Assembly (NCBI GenBank): GCA_002118135.1
Contig: BDIU01000221.1
Span: forward strand, 123,668-187,667
Direction: 5' to 3'
Length of the DNA stretch: 64,000 bases
Source of the DNA: Trebouxia sp. TZW2008
Lineage: Eukaryota > Chlorophyta > Trebouxiophyceae > Trebouxiales > Trebouxiaceae
The notes below the pieces were generated by a model that saw nothing but the letters and a program-made list of their open reading frames with translations, made no database searches and had not been told where the DNA came from. This document shows, one piece after another, positions 56,580 through 64,000 of this stretch (its first letter is position 1; each line of letters starts with the position of its first letter). A program made the translations under genes and the position numbers.

Positions 56580-56700
56580 ACTAGATTGCAATCAAACTAT
56601 AGCACGTATCAAGCACACCAAGAGAGTCCTCAAGCCAAAGATGGTGTTGATGACTGACAAAGTGGTGCAAGACTGCTGTCTAAGTCAGCATCAACAGCCC
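56580..56700 (+). repeat. Echo of the CBP20 terminal exon in the 3' flank
   Basis: caatcaaactatagcacgtatcaagcacaccaagagagtcctcaagcc..gatgactgacaaagtggtgcaaga mirrors 56478-56572, covering the last 25 codons, the stop and the start of the 3' UTR. Mutations destroy the coding sense. Confidence 0.85.
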
Positions 56701-57072
56701 CAGGCTCAGACTACACTGATAGCAGTATCAGTCAGCATCAAGGATTGACAGCTTGCCAAAGTACTACGGCATGGCGATGTGTGTTAGCTGCATATACAGA
56801 ATCGACATATGGTAGTTTGATGCAAATGGTGAACAAATACTATCTGTTTACCAGCACACCCTACAGTGCACACGCGCAAGCCATTACATTGTCCCAATAG
56901 TGTACAGAGCAGTACAGTTTATCTGTATGAGGTCAACAGAAAATGTTCAAGTCGCACAGCGATTGTGTAACATACGGCACGCCACACTTGACTCATAGGT
57001 TGCACATAGGCTGCAATAGCTTTCAAAGCAGGAATTTTCTGCATCGACAAGAAACGGCAGCAGCATGTAGCC
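56701..57072. other. 3' flank between convergent genes
   Basis: Nothing recognised between CBP20 (+) and the RCCD1-like gene (-). Confidence 0.45.
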
Positions 57073-60000
57073 TTACTGCCCCAGCGCTGGAACAGTCATC
57101 AAACTGTGCCACCACCCACAAGCAATATTTTGCGCTGCGCCTGCTATTGGCACTTGACATGGGATGTAGCGTGTTTGCACATCACCAAGCCCAAGCTGTC
57201 CATACTTGTTCCATCCCCAACTGAAGACTGCCCCTTGGTGATCTTTGACTACAGTGTGCCGGGCGCCACAGCACACCTGCGATGCCTTGCTTCTCAGAGC
57301 AGTGCTTCAAATACATGCATTGTTGACCAGCTGCTTGGTGTTGCGCAATTGAGCCAGCTATTGCCAATGAGACAATGGCATGCAGCCAGACAGGAAACTG
57401 ATGTAGATATTGCAAGGCTGTCTCCATCAGTGATGTTTTTGCACTTATAGCAAGCATAGAGCCCTTGCGGTGACAGCTGTGAATGTTGCTGCCAGGCAGC
57501 AGGTACATATGGCAATATAAGAAACAGAACCAGAGCAATGTGCATGTCCCACAAGCCAGTATTTGGCCAGGTGGCAGAGCGGATTAAGATGGTCATGCTC
57601 ACTGGGTTGATAACAAGTGATAATGACTGCTGCTACAGTACCTGAGTGATGTGCAGGTTTTCCAGCTTAGGGTCTGCCACAAGCTCAGGTTCTGCCCTGC
57701 TTTGATCATCGCCTAGTCCTAGTTGACCATCTGCATTCCAGCCCCAACTGTATACATCTCCACTGTCTGTCAGCGCCACTGTGTGTGCCAAGCCAGCTGC
57801 TACTTGTGTCACATTCAACCCACCCAATGCTGCATGCAGAAAGCATCAGGCATTTATTGGCTCAGTCAAAGGTTCAAGGTGATGATGGTTTGCAGCAGCC
57901 GCTGTCAGTCAGCGCCACCGTGTGTGCCAAGCCAGCTGCTATTTAAGTCACCTTCAGCCCGCATAAAGCTGCAACACACAGCATCAAGCGTTCTTGGACC
58001 TGATCAAAGCCCATGCAGTGAACAATGGTGTGAAGCAGCCTCTTTCTGCCAGTGCCTTTGTGTGTGCCAAGCTAGCTGCCACAGGTGTCACCTTCAACCC
58101 ACCCAATGCTGCAAGCATCAAACTGTAAGGCATACAGGCGGCTACTTCAAAGTTGCGTTTGTCACCACAAGTGGTATAGAGCCACATGTGATGCTTGTTT
58201 TGCTTCTATGCTGGCAGTATGTGTATTGCAGCTGACACGGCCTGTGACTGAGGGATGCTCACAGCTGCTCTGATTCATGTGACTTGTGATGGCATCGCAA
58301 GCGAACACAAAGTCACAATGACTTGCGCTATCTACAGGCCGAGCATTTTCGATGATACTGCTGATACGGTGAACATGCCTGAGAACGGCTGTTGCTGAGA
58401 GACCCTGACAACTGCCCTTCTACGCCTGAGCTGCGACAACAATGCAAGCCTATGCCAAGTCGCGATGACTTCGACAGCAAAATTGCTTCTTTGCTGACAA
58501 TGCAAGCATGTATATAAGTGAACACACCTGAGACAGCCAGTGGCTAACGGCCGCTCAAAACAGCCCTGGTTACATGCTTTGGATGGCAATGTGGGCCTGT
58601 AATGACTCTCTCTATCTACATGCAAACATCCCGTATGGTGACACTGGATATCACACCTGACACTGCTTGTGACTGAGAAACGGTCACAACAGCCCTAATC
58701 TGTAGTGACTAGTGACAGTAATACACAGGCTCTGCCTTGCTACAAAGCTTGTATGCTGGCACTATCTGACCATAACTGAGACAGCCTGTGGCTGAGGGAC
58801 GCTCACAATTGCCCTTCCTTCTCCACACTGGCCGTGCAGGAGCCAACCCCAGCAGGAGAGCTGCCCTGATTGTCCCACCGCACATGTATGGCGAGCGCCG
58901 CATGCTATGGCAGTCATGGCTTGTGGCAAGCATGTAGGCGATGATCATGCTCGTATGCAGACAGTGTGTGACCATACCTGAGACAGCCTGTGGCTGAGAA
59001 ACGCTCACAACTGCCATGCCTTGTCCACACTGGCCATGCAGGGACCAGCCCCAGCAGAAAAGCTGCCCTGATTGCCCCACTGCACATGTATGGCGAGCGC
59101 CGCATGCTATGGCAGTCATGGCTGGTGTGATCCCACCCAGCGATGCAGGCAACGCATTAGACCTGCCTGCGTGCAAGTGTCGCAAGGTGGTCTAGCCTGC
59201 ATTGTTGTGTGTTCTGCTGTGCAGACAAAAGTGCAAAATGGCGTCTGGGAAAGAACAATGGCTTCAATTTGGTGCTCAAGGACGCAAACAGCTACTGCAG
59301 CAAATGAAAGAAAGTCAACCAAACTCTAAGGTGAACCCAGGATGCAGACACTGCAAAGGCACCACTGTTCTTTGCTAACTAGCGGAGGCATAACAGCATG
59401 AGCAACATGCATGTCTCTCTGAAGCAACGGTGAGATGCCTCCATACAAGCTTGAACAGCCTAATTTATGTGTGTCATGCAGGTGACGTGATACCTGTAGC
59501 AGTTGCAGGCCCTGAAACTGGCTCAGGTTTGCTGTGCTCATCTGAACTGGGTGCTGGGTTCAACATCCCTGCCAGTCTGCATTGCTGCCTCAACTTCACA
59601 CATGAACCAGTGTTCATGGCGCAGGTAAGTGGATAGGAACTTACCTGCAGCAGCTGCAGGTCCAGCAACTGGCTGAGGCTCACTGGACTCATCTGTGCTA
59701 GGTGCTGGGTTCAAAAGCCCAAGCTGGCAGTCTGCATTGCAACCCCAAGTCCAGACTGTCCCATCAGCTGTCAGAGCTGCACTAGACAAGAAAGCCAGAA
59801 TCAGCCATGACATTGGATGCTGTCCACAATAGCACTGAGTGCACATGGACTGGTGCAATTGTCACTGACTTGTTGGTGTTGCCAAATAGGAGACAGCTTT
59901 GCCGTACAGTTGCAGACTGCTGTCGGTTGTTGTCGCAACCACCATGATATGCTTTACTGTGCACTCACAAGACTGCATATACATGGACTTCCTGCAATTG

Positions 60001-60627
60001 TGCTAATGGTTATGCTTGCCTGGCATGTGCATTTCCGTCAGCTTTGCTATGACACTGCTGCCATCATGACATTATAGGGAAATAACGGAACTTGCAGACA
60101 TGTAAATGCAGGTGAGGAACATGCTCACCTATGATGTTCCCCTGCTGCTACTGCCTGCACAGCTGTTGGCAAGCTCAGCTGCTTCCATTTCACCGTGACT
60201 ATGTGAACTTGTTGCAGTGCCTCGTTGCTGTGTATGTAGTCATCTGATGATGCAGACAGGGCGCTTGGCAATGCACAGCTGTACAGTAAGCCTGTGCTGG
60301 TTGTCCCCAACACTGATGTCCAGCCCAAAGCTGCAGCCGTGACTGGTGCTTGGGGCACATCACTGAGCTGTTGCTGCAGACACCAGAAAGCTATCAGACT
60401 AGTTCAAGGGTTGATTGGGCATGCGTCGAGGCTAGGTCGGGCCTGCATACCTTGAGTTGGCCGTGCTGTAGCTGCACAGCACCGGACTTGATCACAGCAA
60501 AGCAGCCCCACCCGCCGCTGGCAATTTGACAACCGTTGCCGAGTCCTCCCGATGACTCCCAGCGTGTCCCAAAGCTTGACAACAAGTTGTCAGGTGCCCC
60601 TGTGAAACCGCAGCCGAGAACCTGCAT
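57073..60627 (-). CDS. RCCD1-like RCC1-repeat protein, 6 exons
   Basis: Exons: 60627-60451, 60373-60129, 59781-59645, 59121-58978, 57829-57642, 57276-57073; phases close to 364 residues, near the 376 of RCCD1. The protein starts MQVLGCGFTGAPDNLLSSFG, like the GFGFCGFG start of RCCD1. RCC1 blades: CQIASGGWGCFAVIKSGAVQ, SAALTADGTVWTWGCNADCQ, IACGARHTCAVGQSGQLFCW, VAAGLAHTVALTDSGDVYSW followed by GWNADGQLGLGDD, CGARHTVVKDHQGAVFSWGW and IACGWWHSLM at the end. The product is a beta-propeller of the RCC1 superfamily; in animals RCCD1 partners a JmjC protein at chromatin. That role is inferred only. The N-terminal half is diverged. Introns contain many echoes of exons 3, 4 and 5. Confidence 0.85.
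57890..58110 (-). repeat. Two upstream echoes of RCCD1-like exon 5
   Basis: gtcagcgcc.c.gtgtgtgccaagccagctgct.ctt..gtcac.ttcaaccca (exon, 57767-57825) recurs at 57905-57975 and 58045-58110, both upstream of the exon on the minus strand, about 140 bp apart. Confidence 0.88.
58225..58925 (-). repeat. Five downstream echoes of RCCD1-like exon 4
   Basis: The real exon ends at 58978. A nearly full copy (58922-58775) still encodes CGARHTCAVGQSGQLSCWGW, but its donor has become TTATGG. Shorter copies of the exon end (..acctgagacagcctgtggctgagaaacgctcacaactgcc) follow at about 58654, 58526, 58375 and 58236, spaced 120-150 bp and increasingly decayed. Confidence 0.9.
59490..59590 (-). repeat. Downstream echo of RCCD1-like exon 3
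   Basis: tagcagttgcaggccctgaaactggctcaggtttgctgtgctcatctgaactgggtgctgggttcaacatccc..agtctgcattg copies 59647-59740 in the exon, in the intron that follows it. Confidence 0.88.
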
Positions 60628-60880
60628 GCGCTGCGGGTGATGCCTGGTGTTGATACCAAGGTAGCGACTTGACCACGCTCGCAGAAATTGAATATCTGGA
60701 CAAAGCTGCACGCCTGAGTCAAGCACGCAAGCCGTTCTGAGAGCTGAAGACCGCGCCCAGAACTTGGCTTGTATCGATATCCGTCAAGTGCATGAAAGCG
60801 GTCACTGGAGAAAAGCGAAATCCAAAGATAACTGCCAAGTTGAACCTTGCGAGCTGAAAAGCACAGCTGCTTTGTTGACT
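60628..60880. promoter_or_regulatory. Bidirectional promoter, RCCD1-like / At4g14100-like
   Basis: About 250 bp between divergent start codons. No TATA element is obvious. Confidence 0.5.
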
Positions 60881-61501
60881 ATGTGGCGCCTGTTTTTGAT
60901 GCTGCTAGCAGCGGCATTACAGCGTGTCACAGGAGAATCTGCTGACTTGCAACCTCCAGTCTGGCCAGACCAATTTCACGCCGTCTTGTTCCAGAACAGA
61001 ACGGGAGACAAGTTGGCTCTCGTTGACTTATGGTACGACTGGCCCAATGGCCGAAACTTCAACATCATACACACACAGCTTGGACCGACGATATACGACC
61101 TGGAGTTGAACTCCGGCAAGCAGTATGTGTGGTTTGACAAGCGTCAGGATTGCAAGACAATCGATCAGCCTGTAGGAATACTGCCGCCAAATTGGCTCAG
61201 CAATGCAACCTATCTAGGCCTCAAAACCGTGGATGCACATGATGCGAATGCCTGGACCAAGGCACCATGGCCAACGAAGGACAGAATGTTTGTTCACTAC
61301 TATGCTGACAAAGTCACCGGCGACCCAGTCTGTTGGCAATTCTTTGACCACGCGCAATTTCATGTGCTGCAATTTGAGGTCAACAGAACACTCTCAGATG
61401 AACAATGGCAAGAACCAGACCGTTGTCATAATGCTGAGGCTTTGTCCTTGACGCAATTGGCTTCAGAAGACTTATATCAGCAACATGCCAGCTTTAGCTA
61501 G
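60881..61501 (+). CDS. At4g14100-like secreted protein, single exon
   Basis: 206 residues from ATG 60881. A signal peptide is clear: MWRLFLMLLAAALQRVTGES. The mature part carries PPVWPDQFHAVLFQNRTGDK, VDLWYDWPNGRNFNIIHTQL, YDLELNSGKQYVWFDKRQDC, PVGILPPNWLSNATYLGLKT and VCWQFFDHAQFHVLQFEVNR. These match the plant and algal family of uncharacterised At4g14100-like proteins (PPVWPxQFHxxLF and DLWYDWPxGRNxNII are its hallmarks). N-glycosylation sites NRT and NAT are present. Function is unknown; an extracellular or endomembrane place is inferred. It is intronless, as TMA7 is. Confidence 0.9.
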   Translation: MWRLFLMLLAAALQRVTGESADLQPPVWPDQFHAVLFQNRTGDKLALVDLWYDWPNGRNFNIIHTQLGPTIYDLELNSGKQYVWFDKRQDCKTIDQPVGILPPNWLSNATYLGLKTVDAHDANAWTKAPWPTKDRMFVHYYADKVTGDPVCWQFFDHAQFHVLQFEVNRTLSDEQWQEPDRCHNAEALSLTQLASEDLYQQHASFS

Positions 61502-62286
61502 CAGATATTGTGCTAAACTATTTTGAGGGTCCGTATGTCCATTTGTCAGACAGTACGCCAGCTGAGTCAAACTAGTGTAGGCGCCTCTTGCAAGCTGCCC
61601 AATGTAGCAGATGACTAGATTGTGTGTACTCACGCACACAGTACTAGTGTGTGCTCAGAAATCTGAAAACTTATGCTGAAAGGTTTTGACCAGGGCAAGC
61701 TGCCATGTGGTATCGTCTCTCCAAACACAACGAATATAGGGGGTATGATTAGCGGCAGATAATCGCAATAATCGTAGTGCAGAAGCGTGTTCACAGCGTT
61801 TAGCAAAACGCTGATTAGCAGAGATTGGAAGGCAATTATCACTGGTTTTGCACTGTACAAGTTCAAGTAATTTTGTTCCGTTTGGATTATCAGTAGCAAC
61901 AGATTATCACATGCTGAATGCCTGGGCAGCGATTAGCATTGTGCGATTAGCGCATGCCAGCGATTAGTGCATTGCTGCTAATCCATCCGATATAAACATA
62001 TATATTATATATACTTAACGGCTGATCAAGGATAAATTACATCACCTGTGAAAGCTGACAACATTCACATTATCATATGCACGTAACATTGTCATTTGCA
62101 AGATCAAAGTTTAGCATATCCAGCAGTGCCCTTTCAACAGCTGCTAGGCAACTTGCAATCTAGATTGGGTTGCAACCGTGTACACAATGGGCAGATCCAT
62201 GTATACAGCTAGACACAAATGTCCACAGGCAGGCACGCTACCGCAGACACGGCCCTTGACAGCTCCGCATCCCCAACGACACTTCA
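61502..62286. other. Intergenic with gattagc/gattatc-rich stretch
   Basis: From 61745 to 61985 the words gattagc, gattatc and their complements occur about ten times on an A/T-rich background, followed by tatatatta. No gene seen. Confidence 0.4.
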
Positions 62287-62402
62287 TTAACCTGTGCTGG
62301 CAGTGACGGCAGCAGCATTGGGGTTGCCATTCTCATTGCCGCTGGGCTGTTGTACAATTGGATCGTTCACTACCACAGCTGATTTAGGTGCTGCTGCAGC
62401 TG
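62287..62402 (-). CDS. Probable terminal exon of an unidentified minus-strand gene
   Basis: From an acceptor near 62395-62402 (ctgcag) the frame reads APKSAVVVNDPIVQQPSGNE then NGNPNAAAVTASTG and stops at 62287. The low-complexity Ala/Asn tail and clean acceptor suggest a real C-terminus, but the rest of the gene is unresolved. Confidence 0.4.
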
Positions 62403-62696
62403 AACCTCAGCAGCACTTGGAACAGCTCCATTAAGTATTGCAGCAGGGCACCATGCTGTGATCACAACTTAACATACAGTCCTGTGTGACTTACGCTTTG
62501 ACGCAAGTCCAACACAGCACATCTTGTTGCAAGAATTTGTGACACATGCTCTCAGCCAAAATGAAACTAGTGATCAGCGGCATTTGCACTTACTCAAACA
62601 ATGCACATGCATGCTGAAATAGCCACGCACAAATCACAGCAACAGTATAGTCAAGTAGCATGTCAACACCAGGCAAGACACACAGCGCGTACCTGC

Positions 62697-62830
62697 TTTA
62701 GCTTAGATTGAAGCTTATGAAGCGTTTCCATCTCAGCTTGGTATAGCCTCCTTCTTAAGATGACCCTTGGTGTTCTGCCACTTGTTAACCACTTGCGAGC
62801 CATCTTGTGTTGACATTCCTTAGTGACTGT
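62697..62830 (-). CDS. Probable internal exon of the same unidentified gene
   Basis: One frame reads TKECQHKMARKWLTSGRTPR then VILRRRLYQAEMETLHKLQS KLKQ and ends at a donor (CAG|GTACGC, about 62692-62697). A second, overlapping frame follows a good acceptor at about 62891 (MLSIAERSGTPQVLEERDNI). The two are out of phase, so an intron or another arrangement is needed. Basic, helical, no named domain. Confidence 0.35.
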
Positions 62831-62899
62831 ATGTTGTCTCGTTCTTCAAGCACTTGAGGAGTTCCGCTACGCTCTGCAATGCTCAACATCTGGGGAAGG

Positions 62900-63540
62900 G
62901 TAATGCAATACCAATGGCAAAGGAAGATAAGGAGTGAGAGCCTAGCAACACATGCCTCACATTCATATCTTAGGGTGCATTGTCTGGGTCTTGGTCCAGC
63001 TGCCGTTGACATCAGGTCGCTGGTGGAGGTGGTCTGTTCACCAGCAGTAGAGCTGCAGTGTTTCTTGCCTGTGTGAGGTGTTTTGCCTGCATAAGGAAGG
63101 TAGACAGTGCAGAGCTTGTTGGAAAATTTGCAGCTCAGGTCCCCAGCAGCAGGAAAATTGCCCAGGTTTGTGTAGTGTGTGCCGGTGCATGCCTTGTTGA
63201 TAAATTGCTGATTTGTGCAATGAAGCCTGTTGCTGCCAATGTCACACAGGCATGCAGCCAAGGAGAAACCATTCACACATGGAATTGATTGAGATAATGC
63301 AACACGATTCTCGAAAGAAAGAGAATACACAGTCGGCAAGGCTGTCTTGAACAATGATGATCTGCACAGACATGAAACACAGCACAATACCAGCCGAGAA
63401 CATGGCTAGTGCTAGCAGGAAGCCCATGTGTCACTGCAGCAGCTAAATCTAAAGTGATGTGTACGTCTGCGTGACAGCAGTGACAGCACTTGGCCACAAT
63501 GCAGAAAATGATCAACAATTTCAAGCCATGTCTGTTGCAA
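62900..63540. other. Unresolved stretch
   Basis: Minus-strand open frames exist here (for example up to 63387) but have no domain, and their cysteine-rich stretches look like translated intron. May contain upstream exons of the 62.3-62.9 kb gene. Confidence 0.3.
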
Positions 63541-63648
63541 TGATGACGACTGACACTGACTGCTGCTACAGTACCTGAATGATATGCAGGTGATCAAGCT
63601 TAGGGTCTGCCACAAGCTCAGGTTCTGATGATCACCTAATCCTAGTTG
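63541..63648 (-). pseudogene. Dispersed fragment of RCCD1-like exon 5
   Basis: gactgctgctacagtacctga.tgat.tgcaggt..tc.agcttagggtctgccacaagctcaggttctg..gatcat/cgcctaatcctagttg copies 57624-57714, including the donor. A small deletion shifts the frame. It lies about 6 kb away, beyond the next gene, and in the same orientation. Confidence 0.85.
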
Positions 63649-64000
63649 CAACTGCCTTTTTTTTCACAGTAGGGCCAGAAAGTCCAGTTCAACTGCCCTA
63701 CCCATGCTGCTTGCAGTCCATGCTGACAGCGCAACGATGCAACTGCGCGGCGGTGCAACTCAGCATAGAAAGTTCAACAACACAGCTTGCTTGATGCGGA
63801 GTCACAGCTGCCGAAAGCGGTTGCAGCGCAAGATATGCATCGGTGAAGCGTGCAGTTATGTTTCACAAAAAGCACTGGTGTCAGGAGGTGCCTGTGTTGT
63901 CAGCTGTGTCTTGCGCTAAAACGACAGTCAGAGATACCTGACTTTGGTCAACGTCACTGGGCAAATAGGACAGCTGTCAAACGTAGTATCCAGTTTTGTC
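63649..64000. other. Window end, no supported gene
   Basis: A short plus-strand frame (63704-63919) has no recognisable features. A T-run lies at 63658-63665. Confidence 0.35.

Noticed and set aside
58775..58925. Second RCC1 blade exon in the RCCD1-like gene
   Set aside because: Its donor has lost GT, and phase to exon 5 fits from the 58978 donor instead.
62785..63387. 200-codon minus-strand frame
   Set aside because: Cys-rich text without domain signals; a good acceptor near 62891 suggests most of it is intron.

Overview
The window is nuclear DNA from an intron-rich eukaryote, most likely a chlorophyte green alga of trebouxiophyte type. This is inferred from the gene complement: an SRA-SET H3K9 methyltransferase of plant SUVH type, a plant-type 24-kDa ATP synthase subunit, an At4g14100-like secreted protein, a BTR1-like triple-KH protein and a WOX-like homeodomain. 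TGTAA poly(A) motifs and moderate GC agree. Nothing bacterial, viral or organellar was seen. I resolved about 80 introns by requiring reading phase to close across every exon. Most genes are complete.

Layout: UMP-CMP kinase (+, 0.8-3.0 kb); SIS-domain sugar-phosphate isomerase (-, 4.1-6.0); WOX-like homeobox gene (-, 7.4-8.3); S33 proline iminopeptidase (-, 9.0-14.5), divergent from TMA7 (+, 14.7) and a DMAC1-like small membrane protein (+, 15.0); tRNA-Leu(CAG) (16.2); SUVH-type methyltransferase (+, 17.9-28.2); triple-KH RNA-binding protein (+, 28.9-30.2); organellar PheRS (-, 31.0-35.8); EI24-like ER protein (-, 36.3-38.5); ribosomal eL15 (-, 39.3-40.7), divergent from a plastid membrane protein (+, 41.0-42.3); mitochondrial ATP synthase 24-kDa-like subunit (-, 42.7-44.1), divergent from proteasome RPN8 (+, 44.5-46.8); a membrane-anchored ARM-repeat protein (-, 47.2-53.8), divergent from cap-binding CBP20 (+, 54.6-56.6); RCCD1-like seven-blade protein (-, 57.1-60.6), divergent from an At4g14100-like secreted protein (+, 60.9-61.5); and a poorly resolved minus-strand gene (62.3-62.9). 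These are mostly unrelated housekeeping genes, often paired head to head over 150-700 bp. They do not form an operon or cluster.

The most striking structure is not a gene. In at least eight genes (UMPK, SIS, iminopeptidase, SUVH, PheRS, ARM, CBP20, RCCD1-like) the introns, and in two cases the 3' flank, carry one to five decayed tandem copies of the adjoining exon edge, splice site included. I call them exon echoes. Units are about 100-200 bp, and where the order is clear the copies decay with distance from the real exon. Short-intron genes (eL15, RPN8, EI24, ATP synthase subunit, KH) lack clear ones. Other notable features are four GC-AG introns, a MITE-like dispersed family inside introns, perfect hairpins, and a dispersed exon fragment of the RCCD1-like gene.
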